From: Flavobacteriales bacterium
GTDB taxonomy: Bacteria; Bacteroidota; Bacteroidia; Flavobacteriales_F; PHOS-HE28
Direction: 5' to 3'
DNA: 8,106 nucleotides
Assembly: GCA_020437875.1 (NCBI GenBank)
Contig: JAGQVR010000127.1
Location: 1 to 8,106, forward strand
Shown here: in pieces, positions 1 to 7,510 of the stretch
How the letters are laid out: each line of letters begins with the position of its first letter
How positions within the stretch are numbered: position 1 is the first letter of the stretch
Notes under the pieces: model-generated
Databases searched by the model: none
Told to the model about the DNA's origin: nothing
Seen by the model: the letters and a program-made list of their open reading frames with translations, nothing else
Position numbers and translations under genes: made by a program

Positions 1-1
1 G

Positions 2-511
2 TACGCCAGCAGCAAGAGCCTGGTGCCCCTGCTCACCCAGGGCGGGCTCAGCCACCGCGACTGCCTCCGGGTGGACGCCCAGAGCCTGCAGGGCGTGGGG
101 TCCGCCTCGCGGGACGCACGCTACAAACTGATCACGCTCGGTAACGGCAACGAACGGTTCCATGACCTGCAGGACGACCCCTACGAGGCCACCAACCTAC
201 TTTTCGGCGGCCTCACGGCGCAGGAGCAGGATGCCTTCGACGTACTCTCGGAAGGATGTACCAGCATCACCGGCATCGCCGATCGGTACCCGGACGAACA
301 GGTCTCGATCTACCCGAACCCGACCACGGGAACGGTCCGGGTAGAGGGCATCACCGAGCTTCAGCACATCCGGATCACGGACCTGCACGGCCGGGTGGTG
401 TTGGAGGCGCTCATGCAGCCCGGGTCCGGCCAGCTGGACCTCGGCCAGCTCGCGCCAGGCACGTATGTGCTGCACGGAGGAACGACTCGTTCACGCGTGG
501 TGGTGCGGTAG
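2..511 (+). CDS. C-terminal part of a T9SS-exported, probably sulfatase-like protein (5' end outside window)
   Basis: The frame is open from base 2 and stops at TAG 509-511, giving 169 visible residues; the true start lies upstream. Residues about 38-66 (DARYKLI ... ERFHDLQDDPYEATNL) match the pattern at the end of alkaline-phosphatase-superfamily sulfatases, where an RYKLI strand precedes a 'YDLxxDPxExxNL' loop. The catalytic part is not visible, so the sulfatase assignment rests on this tail only. Residues about 100-169 form a type A T9SS sorting domain: VSIYPNPTTG, a central ITDLHGRVV strand, LAPGTYVLH, and a terminal RVVVR. Such domains direct passage across the outer membrane by T9SS and are normally removed with surface attachment or release. 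Third-position GC is about 86% (24 of 169 codons end in A or T). It converges with the minus-strand operon. An N-terminal catalytic domain other than sulfatase is possible. Confidence 0.85.
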   Translation, partial: YASSKSLVPLLTQGGLSHRDCLRVDAQSLQGVGSASRDARYKLITLGNGNERFHDLQDDPYEATNLLFGGLTAQEQDAFDVLSEGCTSITGIADRYPDEQVSIYPNPTTGTVRVEGITELQHIRITDLHGRVVLEALMQPGSGQLDLGQLAPGTYVLHGGTTRSRVVVR

Positions 512-733
512 CTGTCCCAGTACTGCATCACAGGAAGCGCCTGTACCCCTTCCTCGCTCAGGACGCTCGCATCCCCTTCCTGGTCGATGACGCATACTTG
601 CTCACAGCAGAACACCTTGGGAACAGTGCTCTCACGCTGCGCTTCGTGGGATACGCTGACACCGGACCGTCGTGTGGCGCAAACGCTGAAAGGCCAGCTA
701 CCCCGTACCAGAACGAAGGAAAGGAGGAGCACG
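512..733. other. Spacer between convergent genes; no supported gene
   Basis: These 222 bases separate the stop of the plus-strand sorting-domain gene from the stop of the minus-strand response regulator. Both strands happen to be open here, but neither reading has a credible start or recognisable domain. The only structure I see is a short hairpin, ACAGG-AAGCG-CCTGT at 530-544, 18 bases past the plus-strand stop. It has no following T-run, so it is at best a weak terminator. The 9-mer CCCCTTCCT occurs twice, at 546-554 and 573-581, exactly 27 bases apart. I see no terminator for the minus-strand operon. Confidence 0.5.
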
Positions 734-1390
734 CTACCCTACGAGGCCGCGTTCCATCGCTATCCGGACCAGCCCTGCCGAGTTCCGCGCACCCAGCTTC
801 TCGAGCAGATGCCTGCGGTGTGACTCCACCGTGTTCGTGCTGATGTGCAATCGTTCGGCGATCTCCTGGGTGGTGTGCTCCTGCATGATGAGCTGCAGCA
901 CTTCCTTCTCGCGATCCGAGATCGACAACTCCGGTGCATCGCTCTTCCCAGGAACCCTGTGCCGGGTGATGATCGAATCCATCAAGGTCTGCGTGACCTG
1001 CTTACTATAGAAGGTACCACCATCGTGGACCGTTCTGATCGCGTCGCAGAGGTCCTCCAGGCTCACGTTCTTCAGCAGGTAGCCTTTCGCGCCACGCTCC
1101 ATCATGCCTGTGATGAACGCCTCCTCTTCGTGCATGCTCAGAGCGAGCACGGCACAGGAGTACCCACGCTCGGCGATCGCCTCCATCACTTCCATGCCGT
1201 CCATGTCGGGCAGGTTGATGTCCAACAATACCACATCGGGCCTCAGCTCGTCGATGCTGGTGAGCGCGTGAGCACCGTCGTGTGCCATGGCGATCACCTC
1301 GATACCCTCCACTGATGAGAGGAGGCTTTGCACCCCTTCTGCCAGCACAATATGGTCGTCCACGAGGAGCACCTTGATCGCGTCAGCCAT
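734..1390 (-). CDS. LuxR/NarL-family response regulator
   Basis: The protein has 218 residues, the usual NarL/FixJ-type length. Residues 1-120 are a receiver domain with acidic pair D11/D12, phosphoacceptor D57 in VVLLDINLPDMDG, switch residue S85 (ALSMH) and conserved K107 (YLLKN). Residues about 153-214 are a LuxR-type helix-turn-helix: LSISDREKEVLQLI, then TTQEIAERLHIS, then the recognition segment TNTVESHRRHLLEKLG. Phosphorylation at D57 should control dimerisation and DNA binding. The ATG at 1390 was chosen because the receiver fold begins at once (MADAIKVLLVDDH); the frame is open upstream to 1519, but that part is antisense-like and lies in the kinase gene. The start overlaps the kinase stop by 8 bases (ATGGCTGA), so the two are probably translationally coupled, and the upstream kinase is the obvious partner. 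Its DNA target is unknown; the divergent spacer at 7435-7781 is a candidate. Confidence 0.96.
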   Translation of the reverse strand: MADAIKVLLVDDHIVLAEGVQSLLSSVEGIEVIAMAHDGAHALTSIDELRPDVVLLDINLPDMDGMEVMEAIAERGYSCAVLALSMHEEEAFITGMMERGAKGYLLKNVSLEDLCDAIRTVHDGGTFYSKQVTQTLMDSIITRHRVPGKSDAPELSISDREKEVLQLIMQEHTTQEIAERLHISTNTVESHRRHLLEKLGARNSAGLVRIAMERGLVG

Positions 1391-3449
1391 GGTGCAAAGG
1401 AATGTGGATCGTGATGGTGGTCCCCCTGCCGGGTGCGGATGCAATGCTTGCTCGGCCACCGATGAAACCGGCCCGCGAACGGATGTTGGTAAGGCCGAGC
1501 CCAGGCCCGTCCGGTGCATCCGGGTCGAAGCCTTTCCCGTTGTCGGTGATCACCATGTCCACGTGTGCTGCGGTCTTTTTCAAAGCCATGTTGAATTGGG
1601 AAGCCTCCGCATATTTCAACATGTTGTTGGCGGCCTCCTGGGCTATGCGGTACAGGGTCACTTCCACCTGTTCCGGCAGGCGTTCATCCATACCGCTCAC
1701 TTCCAGCGTCGCTGCCAGGCCGTCCTTGGTCAAACTACCACACAAGGACCTCAGGGCCTTCACCAGACCGAACTTCTCCAGCGACCCGGGCATCATGTCG
1801 TGTGCTATCCGCCGCACCTCGGAGTAGGCGTTGTCCAACAATTCGCCGGTCTTCTCATGGAGCTTCATCCCCTCCAGGGCCTCCACGCTCTGCTGGACCT
1901 GGACCAGGTGCATCTTGGCCGTGGCGAGCAAGGCACCCAGACCGTCGTGGAGGTCCTTGGCAATGCGGCTGCGTTCGGCCTCCTGGCCATTGATCATCGC
2001 GGCGGCGTAGCCGATCTTCTTCTCGGCCTCCAACTGCTCTAGGCGGGCCTGTTCCAGTTTCCGCTTCTGCTTGATGGAACGCATCTGACCGATCAACACC
2101 AGCGCAGTGATCAGCCCAAGACCGGCGACCAACCCGATCCACAGCCCCCTTTTTCGCACCTCCAGCTCCCCCTGAGCGATCTTCAGGTCCTGTTCGGCGA
2201 GTTGTTGGTCCTTCTTGGCGGTCTCGTACCTGGTCTCCAACTCGTTCAGGTTGGCCAAGGAACTTTCGTTCAGTATGGAGTCCTTGATCCCGTGATAGAT
2301 CTTGTAGTGCTCCAGGGCCGCTTGGTACTGGCCTGCGTTCTCATGGATGTGGGAGAGGTTGCGCTGGATGTGCTGTTCCTCGGTCTTCGAGCCGCTTCTC
2401 TCAGCCACTTCGAGGGCTTCCTTTGCCAGGTCGATCGCCGCTTGGTCGTCCCCTTGCTCCTGCTTCACCGTGGCCATCCGATTGAGGGCGTTGCACAAGC
2501 TGTGGTCGTCACGGATCTCTGTGAAGATGTCGATCGCCTCGTAAAGGTCTCGCTCGGCGGAGGCCAGGTCCTTGTTCGCCCGGTGGTCCCATGCGGTGTT
2601 GAGCAGGCTTCTTCCGACACCGTACGTATCGCCGATGGAACGACGCAACACCAGCGCCCGCTCACCGTAATGCATCGCTGAATCGAGGTCACCGTTCAGG
2701 CGGTGGAGGCTTCCGATGTTGTCGAGGATAAGCCCCTGCTGGGTGGGGACACCCGCACGTTCCGCGTAGCTGTATCCGATGCGGTAATGCTCCATGGCCT
2801 TCGGATGGTTCCTGGTGTGCTCGGTCATGATGCCCAGGCTGTTCCGGCAATTGGCGATGCCGTAGTCGTCCCCCAGCGCTTCGAACAACTCCAGGGCCTC
2901 GTAGAACTTGTTGATGGACTCTTCGAACCTCCCGAGGTGGTCCAGCATGGCTCCCTGGCTGAAGATCATGGTGGCCATCTGCGGTTTCATGTCCAGCCTC
3001 TGGAACACAAGGAAACCTTCCTGGTACTTGTCGAGCGCGGCCTGATGGTGGCCTTGGTAGCGTTCTATCCCTGCCTGAAAGAACAAGCTGTACCCCAGTT
3101 GCTCCTGGAGGCCGTGCGTGATGCAGAGCGCTTCCGATCGGTCGAAACAGGCCGACGCGCTGTCAAGGTCCCCTCGCAAGTGATGGAACTCTCCCTGTTC
3201 CAATAGGCACCTGGAAAGCAGGTCGTAGCGTTCCGCCTCGCGGCTCAGGTGGACCAATTCACCGATGATGCCCAGGTAAGTGGTATCCCCGGCCCGGCGG
3301 AGTTCGAGCACCAGCTCAAGCCCTTTGTTGATGCGCGAGGTGTCGTCCTTGGCCTGCACCATTTCCAGCCGTAGGCTGTCCAGCTCGGGTGTTTGAGCAT
3401 ACCCGATGCCAAGTACCAGCTGAAGGAGAAGGACCAGGGTGAAGCGCAT
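1383..3449 (-). CDS. TPR-containing sensor histidine kinase (HisKA_3 type)
   Basis: The protein has 688 residues. Residues 1-19 are a signal peptide (MRFTLVLLLQLVLGIGYAQ). Residues about 77-400 are about eight TPR-like helical hairpins with a regular 40-residue period, for example FSQGAMLDHLGRFEESINKF and LDNIGSLHRLNGDLDSAMHY. A coiled stretch (about 400-434) leads to one membrane segment (about 436-454, GLWIGLVAGLGLITALVLI). A basic/coiled linker follows, then HisKA_3 with H501 in SRIAKDLHDGLGALLA. The HATPase domain shows N-box EAANNMLKYA (605-614), DNGKGF (636-641) and GLGLTNI (650-656). The signal peptide plus a single membrane helix puts the TPRs in the periplasm and the kinase in the cytoplasm. 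The start at 3449 was chosen for the signal peptide; an in-frame upstream start at 3518 would add 23 polar residues and overlap the previous gene. It starts 31 bases after the S74 gene and overlaps the regulator gene by 8. The ligand is unknown. Confidence 0.95.
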   Translation of the reverse strand: MRFTLVLLLQLVLGIGYAQTPELDSLRLEMVQAKDDTSRINKGLELVLELRRAGDTTYLGIIGELVHLSREAERYDLLSRCLLEQGEFHHLRGDLDSASACFDRSEALCITHGLQEQLGYSLFFQAGIERYQGHHQAALDKYQEGFLVFQRLDMKPQMATMIFSQGAMLDHLGRFEESINKFYEALELFEALGDDYGIANCRNSLGIMTEHTRNHPKAMEHYRIGYSYAERAGVPTQQGLILDNIGSLHRLNGDLDSAMHYGERALVLRRSIGDTYGVGRSLLNTAWDHRANKDLASAERDLYEAIDIFTEIRDDHSLCNALNRMATVKQEQGDDQAAIDLAKEALEVAERSGSKTEEQHIQRNLSHIHENAGQYQAALEHYKIYHGIKDSILNESSLANLNELETRYETAKKDQQLAEQDLKIAQGELEVRKRGLWIGLVAGLGLITALVLIGQMRSIKQKRKLEQARLEQLEAEKKIGYAAAMINGQEAERSRIAKDLHDGLGALLATAKMHLVQVQQSVEALEGMKLHEKTGELLDNAYSEVRRIAHDMMPGSLEKFGLVKALRSLCGSLTKDGLAATLEVSGMDERLPEQVEVTLYRIAQEAANNMLKYAEASQFNMALKKTAAHVDMVITDNGKGFDPDAPDGPGLGLTNIRSRAGFIGGRASIASAPGRGTTITIHIPLHHG

Positions 3450-3480
3450 GTCCAGGCTGTCCAAATTACTGGAACAGCGC

Positions 3481-5457
3481 TCAACGCGCGCCGGTGTACT
3501 GCGCTGCTTCCAGCTCATCGATCCGCTCCGATTGTTCCGAGATCTGCGTGTGCAATTCCTTGATCGCGTTGATCAGTACAGGGACCAATTCCGCGTAGTT
3601 CATGCCCAGCACTTGGTCCGGATCGCCGCCTACGCTCACCACTTCGGGAACCAGTTCCCGCACCTCCTGAGCGATCAGGCCCACCTTGCTCTCCCCTTGA
3701 CCATCCTTCCACTGGTAACTCACTGGGCTCATCATGAGGACCTCTTCCAGGCCATAGCCAAGGGGCTCGATGTTCATCTTCAAGCGGCGGTCGCTGGTCT
3801 GGATGGTGCCGTTTGTGGCGTAGACGGCCGTCCAACGGAGCGCGTTGAGCCCCAGCGTGACGGTATTGTCCGAGGCGGGACATAGACTGCTTCCACCAAC
3901 ACGGACCACGTCAACAACGGTGGCGAGGTCATCATTGCTCTGACCTATGTACAGCAACCCACCCTGGTTCCAGATGCGCCAATCGCTGTATCCGTTCCCC
4001 GACCGCTTGATCTCCAGGCCGGCGATGCGCGTACCCCCGGTACTGGTGATCCGTAGATACTGATCGTCCGCCCCTTCCACTTCCACATGCCTGTCCGGTG
4101 TCTGCGTTCCCACCCCGAAATTGCCTCCGCCAATGTTCGAGATGACGTCCTGCGCAGACCCGTAGTTCAGGTGCAGCGCGCTCCCGATGCTTTCGATCTG
4201 GTTCGGGTCGAAGGCCATTCCCGCCGTGGTCGTTCCCAACAGAAGAGTGGCGTTCGCGGTGTTCACCGTGGTTCCAAGACTGCCCAGTGCCGAACTCACC
4301 TGCAGCATTGCCGTGGGATAGTCGTAGCCGATCGCGGTCTGCCCGTTCTTCAGCACCGTGAAGGAGTTGCTGCGGTTGGTGTTGCTTGTGCCATCGCCTA
4401 TCTGCAGCACCGGGTCGGTGCTCACCCAGATCGCGCTGTCGCCTTGGATCACGTTGTACCGGCCCAGGGCCATGGAGGTGGAAGCGTAGGAATTCGTCCG
4501 GTAACCGAAGGTGGACGAGTAGTTGCCCCGCGCTTCCGTCACCCATCCAGTGGAGAAAGCATTGTAGCCGAAGGCGTCACTTGGCCCCAGGGCGATGGAT
4601 GCCTGTCCGCGGGCATCGGCGTTCCAACCTATGGCCACCGCGTAGTCCTCCCGGGAAGAGGACGCTCCGAGCCCGGTGGTGCCTCCGCCGATCGCCACGC
4701 CGTAGCGCCCAGCGGTGTATCCGTACATGGCGATGCCTCCCTCATCGTCCGCCGTCCCTTCCACGGTGAAGCTGCCACGCCCCCTTGAGTTGCCCCCGAA
4801 GGTGTAGCTGTTGTTGCCTCCTGCATTCCCAAAGAAGGCCACGGAGGAGGAACCGTCCGCCCATCCGAAGGACCCATGCGCGAAGGAGCCGAAGCCCTTG
4901 GCCCGTGAGTTCTGTCCGCTGGCGAAGGAGTAGTAGCCCGTGCTGTCATAGTCCCAGAACCGGTGGTAGTTGTAGCCGCCGAACGGGTTGGTCAGATAAC
5001 CCACCCGGAACGCACCCTTGACCCCATAGTACAGCAACTTGAAGCCACTTCCTGATACACTGTCACCGATCAGGAAGTTCGAGGTGTCCGACAGATGGAG
5101 GGTGGCGTACGCGGTGCTCCGCCCGATGGCCACGCGCCCTTGGTCGTTGTAGATGAGGCCGCCGCTCGGCTGTACCCAGTCGCTGTCAGCGCCGCTCAAA
5201 AGCTCCACCCATTGCGTGCCATCATATTGCCAGAAGCTGAGCGTGTTCAGGTCATAGACCAGCAACCCGGTGGCAGGCGTGGCGATGCCATTGCGCTGGG
5301 CGGTGCTCATACGCGGCGTCAGCAGTCCGCCGGTCGTGCTGCTGATGTCCAGCATGGCACTGCCATCAGGTGCCGCACCAGTGGCGTTGATGCCAACGTT
5401 CTGCGCCGAGGCCACGGTGCTGAACAGGGCGAACAGGATGGTCAGTGAGCGTGACAT
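3481..5457 (-). CDS. Exported fibre protein: YadA-head-like repeats plus C-terminal peptidase S74 (intramolecular chaperone) domain
   Basis: The protein has 658 residues. Residues 1-18 are a signal peptide (MSRSLTILFALFSTVASA). Residues 20-88 are the N-terminal module common in Bacteroidota 'tail fiber domain' proteins (DGSAMLDISSTTGGLLTPRM, then WQYDGTQWVEL). A short 'IG-x(n)-L-x-V' motif occurs four times, near 21, 109, 374 and 447. Residues 175-339 contain YadA-head-like repeats of 13-14 residues, such as YYSFASGQNSRAKG, YAVAIGWNADARG and STSMALGRYNVIQG. Residues about 553-658 are a peptidase S74/ICE domain: TSDRRLKMNI with S555-D556 and K560, then GLIAQEVRELVPEVV and NYAELVPVLINAIKEL, ending in a coiled coil. 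In known ICE domains the chain is cut between this Ser and Asp after trimerisation, aided by a Lys five residues on; all three residues are present. There is no T9SS sorting domain. A trimeric surface or periplasmic fibre is the likely form; its target is unknown. Confidence 0.92.
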   Translation of the reverse strand: MSRSLTILFALFSTVASAQNVGINATGAAPDGSAMLDISSTTGGLLTPRMSTAQRNGIATPATGLLVYDLNTLSFWQYDGTQWVELLSGADSDWVQPSGGLIYNDQGRVAIGRSTAYATLHLSDTSNFLIGDSVSGSGFKLLYYGVKGAFRVGYLTNPFGGYNYHRFWDYDSTGYYSFASGQNSRAKGFGSFAHGSFGWADGSSSVAFFGNAGGNNSYTFGGNSRGRGSFTVEGTADDEGGIAMYGYTAGRYGVAIGGGTTGLGASSSREDYAVAIGWNADARGQASIALGPSDAFGYNAFSTGWVTEARGNYSSTFGYRTNSYASTSMALGRYNVIQGDSAIWVSTDPVLQIGDGTSNTNRSNSFTVLKNGQTAIGYDYPTAMLQVSSALGSLGTTVNTANATLLLGTTTAGMAFDPNQIESIGSALHLNYGSAQDVISNIGGGNFGVGTQTPDRHVEVEGADDQYLRITSTGGTRIAGLEIKRSGNGYSDWRIWNQGGLLYIGQSNDDLATVVDVVRVGGSSLCPASDNTVTLGLNALRWTAVYATNGTIQTSDRRLKMNIEPLGYGLEEVLMMSPVSYQWKDGQGESKVGLIAQEVRELVPEVVSVGGDPDQVLGMNYAELVPVLINAIKELHTQISEQSERIDELEAAQYTGAR

Positions 5458-5465
5458 GGTCAGTG
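5438..5465 (-). repeat. 10-base direct repeat spanning the S74 gene start
   Basis: On the minus strand CACTGACCAT occurs twice, 18 bases apart (5465-5456 and 5447-5438). The first copy contains the AT of the ATG start codon and the second lies inside the signal-peptide coding region (codons TCA CTG ACC ATC). It covers most of the short gap to the preceding gene. It may be chance or a translational control site; nothing in the sequence decides between them. Confidence 0.35.
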
Positions 5466-5478
5466 GGAGATATCTGTA

Positions 5479-7434
5479 TCAACGCACTACCAAACGGGCA
5501 GTGGCACGCCGTGCTTGACGGTCGATCAACTGCAGGAAGTACACCCCGGAGGCCATGGAGGAAACGTCGAGCATTCCGTTCCGTCCCATTTCCAGGAAGG
5601 TGACCTTGCCGGTCATGTCCATCAGGGTGATGGACGCCACGGAAGCCGGATCGACCCCTTGCACCGTGACCGGTCCGCTCGTTGGATTCGGATGCACGGA
5701 GATCATCCGCCGACCCAGTTCCTGGACACCCACACCGGTGATGGTCACCGTTGCGGAAGCACTTGCGCAGCCCACGCTGTCGGTCACGGTCACCGTATAA
5801 TCCCCATTGGCCGATGCCGTGTGGGTGGCTTGCGTGGCGCCGGCGATCGATGTCCCGTTGAAGTACCACTGCAATTGCCCCGTGGCGGTAGTGGAGAGGT
5901 CGAGTCCGTTCACCGTTATGGTGGGCGTTGCTGGAGGGGCCACCATGGTCACTGCCACTGTATCCATGTCCATGCATTCGTCCTGGTCGGTAAGTGTCAC
6001 GATGAAGTCACTGTTGCTGCTCGCATGGATGGCCTGCGAACTGTCGCCGGTGCTCCATGCATAGGTGGCGTAGCCGCTGCCTGCATCCAGCAGTACACTA
6101 TCGCCCTGGCAACCGATCACATCCGGGCCCAGGTCGGCGAAGCGGTCGGCCTGAGGGTCGGTAACGAACTTGAACAGGCTGATATCACTTCCCTCACCCC
6201 ATGCCATGATACGGCCATCGGTCAGGCTGATGCCACCGAAGAGCTTCTTGTAGGTCGGCGATGCCGGGGCGGCGATGCCTCCATTTCCGAAGGTCGCGTC
6301 CAGGCTGCCGTCCGGCAGGCGCTTGACGATCCTGGCATGGCCGTTGTTCCAGTTGGCGGATCCGTATTGCAGGGTGCTGCCATCGGAAAGCAGTTCAATG
6401 CGGCGCCCCAAGGCATTTGAGGCTATGGCGACCATGCTGACCCCACCAGTGCCGTAGCTGGGATCCAACGCGCCTGAGGTGTCGAACTGCGCCACGAAGA
6501 ACTCCCCGTTGCTGAAGTCGCTCGTGCCGCTCACCAGCACCTTGCCGGCCGGTGTCAGGACCGCGTTCATTCCGCCAGCGCCCACATCCGAAACGGCCAG
6601 AGCGGCACTCGCGTTCAATCCATTCGTGCCGAAGTTCATGTCAATGGTGCCGGTGCTATCGATCTTCACCATGCCGACCGTTTGTGTGCCGCCAGCAGTG
6701 AGCAGACCGATGACCAGCAGGTCTCCGTTCGGCAACATGACCCCAGTGCCTAGATCGAAGTCGTGTGTGTAACCAGTGCCTGCCAGGTCGAGACGTGTGA
6801 CCCCATCGCCGGAGAAGGTATTGTCCATGCTACCGTCAGCGTTGAAGCGCATGGCCCCGAGGCCGCTCGTTCCCCCATTGATGTTGCCGACCGATGCGCC
6901 AACACAGGTGATGCGGCCATCGGCATGTGGGAACACGCGCCAGAACGCACCAGCACTGATCGGATCGAAGGATTCCTTGCGGTAGCCGCTGCTGTTGAAC
7001 GTGGTATCCGGACTTCCGTCGGCGTTCAAGCGATAGACCGCGGGCTTGTGGCCGCTGAACCCGTTTCCCGGCGCTGTCACACCGCAGGCCACGACCTTGC
7101 CATTGCTCAACACATCCATGTCATGTAACGTGGACCTTCCCTCGAATTGGATTGCGGCCGTGCCTCCGTTCCCGAATGTGGGGTCGAGCGCCCCACAGGC
7201 TGTGTCCACCACGGCCATGGTGATGCGGTAGCAATTGCAGTTCGACCAATAGCCTGTTCCGGCCAGCAGAAGTTTCCCGTCGGCCCTCAGAACGCCGTCC
7301 GCTGCAGAGGCGGAGCCTCCCCAGGTCGCGTATTCGCGATGGCCCTGCACACCCATTATGGCCGATGGGTAATAGACCTGGCCTTGCATCAGTATGGAGG
7401 CCAACACGAGGAAGGAAGCGCAGAAGTATTTCAT
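5479..7434 (-). CDS. Delta-60-repeat beta-propeller protein with Ig-like domains and T9SS type A sorting domain
   Basis: The protein has 651 residues. Residues 1-19 are a signal peptide (MKYFCASFLVLASILMQGQ). Residues about 45-425 carry delta-60 repeats. Six 'LDxxFGxxG' motifs start at 83, 142, 203, 264, 323 and 378 (LDPTFGNGG, PDTTFNSSG, MDNTFSGDG, IDMNFGTNG, LDPSYGTGG, LDATFGNGG). They alternate with seven 'DGKxLxxG' strands starting near 46, 106, 167, 231, 291, 347 and 402, consistent with a seven-bladed propeller. Residues about 434-497 and 501-566 are two Ig/PKD-like domains (YAWSTGDSSQAI; LQWYFNGTSI ... GDYTVTVTDSVGC). Residues about 577-651 are a type A T9SS sorting domain (ISVHPNPTSG, MASGVYFLQL, ARLVVR). 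It should be exported to the cell surface or medium. The ATG at 7434 directly precedes the signal peptide. It is the first gene of the four-gene set, 21 bases from the S74 gene. The ligand is unknown; no enzyme motif is visible. Confidence 0.93.
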   Translation of the reverse strand: MKYFCASFLVLASILMQGQVYYPSAIMGVQGHREYATWGGSASAADGVLRADGKLLLAGTGYWSNCNCYRITMAVVDTACGALDPTFGNGGTAAIQFEGRSTLHDMDVLSNGKVVACGVTAPGNGFSGHKPAVYRLNADGSPDTTFNSSGYRKESFDPISAGAFWRVFPHADGRITCVGASVGNINGGTSGLGAMRFNADGSMDNTFSGDGVTRLDLAGTGYTHDFDLGTGVMLPNGDLLVIGLLTAGGTQTVGMVKIDSTGTIDMNFGTNGLNASAALAVSDVGAGGMNAVLTPAGKVLVSGTSDFSNGEFFVAQFDTSGALDPSYGTGGVSMVAIASNALGRRIELLSDGSTLQYGSANWNNGHARIVKRLPDGSLDATFGNGGIAAPASPTYKKLFGGISLTDGRIMAWGEGSDISLFKFVTDPQADRFADLGPDVIGCQGDSVLLDAGSGYATYAWSTGDSSQAIHASSNSDFIVTLTDQDECMDMDTVAVTMVAPPATPTITVNGLDLSTTATGQLQWYFNGTSIAGATQATHTASANGDYTVTVTDSVGCASASATVTITGVGVQELGRRMISVHPNPTSGPVTVQGVDPASVASITLMDMTGKVTFLEMGRNGMLDVSSMASGVYFLQLIDRQARRATARLVVR

Positions 7435-7455
7435 GGTCCGAGGTTATTGCTAGGT

Positions 7456-7463
7456 CAAAAGTG
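7456..7463 (-). promoter_or_regulatory. Possible Bacteroidota -7 promoter element for the operon
   Basis: The minus-strand octamer CACTTTTG matches five of the six fixed positions of the Bacteroidota primary sigma factor -7 consensus TAnnTTTG. It lies 21 bases upstream of the first operon gene's ATG. No good -33 TTTG is seen about 19 bases further upstream, so the call is weak. It is the only TTTG on either strand of the spacer. Confidence 0.22.
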
Positions 7464-7510
7464 CCACCGACCAGGATCCTCCACATGACAGGATACCGTG
7501 CATTCCCCAT

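Noticed and set aside
361..732. Minus-strand 123-residue open frame with a signal-like N-terminus next to the regulator gene
   Set aside because: It starts at GTG, shows no known domain, and its second half is antisense to the clear T9SS sorting domain.
771..783. 13-mer AGCCCTGCCGAGT repeated at 7541-7553
   Set aside because: About one such match is expected by chance in a window this size, and the first copy is ordinary coding sequence.
256..843. Plus-strand 195-residue open frame
   Set aside because: It overlaps the real sorting-domain gene in another frame and the end of the regulator gene in antisense; it has no domain.
1287..2042. Plus-strand 251-residue open frame
   Set aside because: It is antisense to the kinase and regulator catalytic regions; long antisense frames are expected in GC-rich coding DNA. 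The same holds for 2202-2681 and 2703-3206.
3450..3518. Longer start for the kinase at 3518, and a promoter-like TAATTTG before 3449
   Set aside because: The longer start would bury the signal peptide. The TAATTTG has one base too few between TA and TTTG for the -7 consensus.
3481..5457. Prophage tail-fibre gene
   Set aside because: The protein has its own signal peptide and there are no capsid, terminase, tail or lysis genes around it; S74 domains are common in non-phage Bacteroidota proteins.
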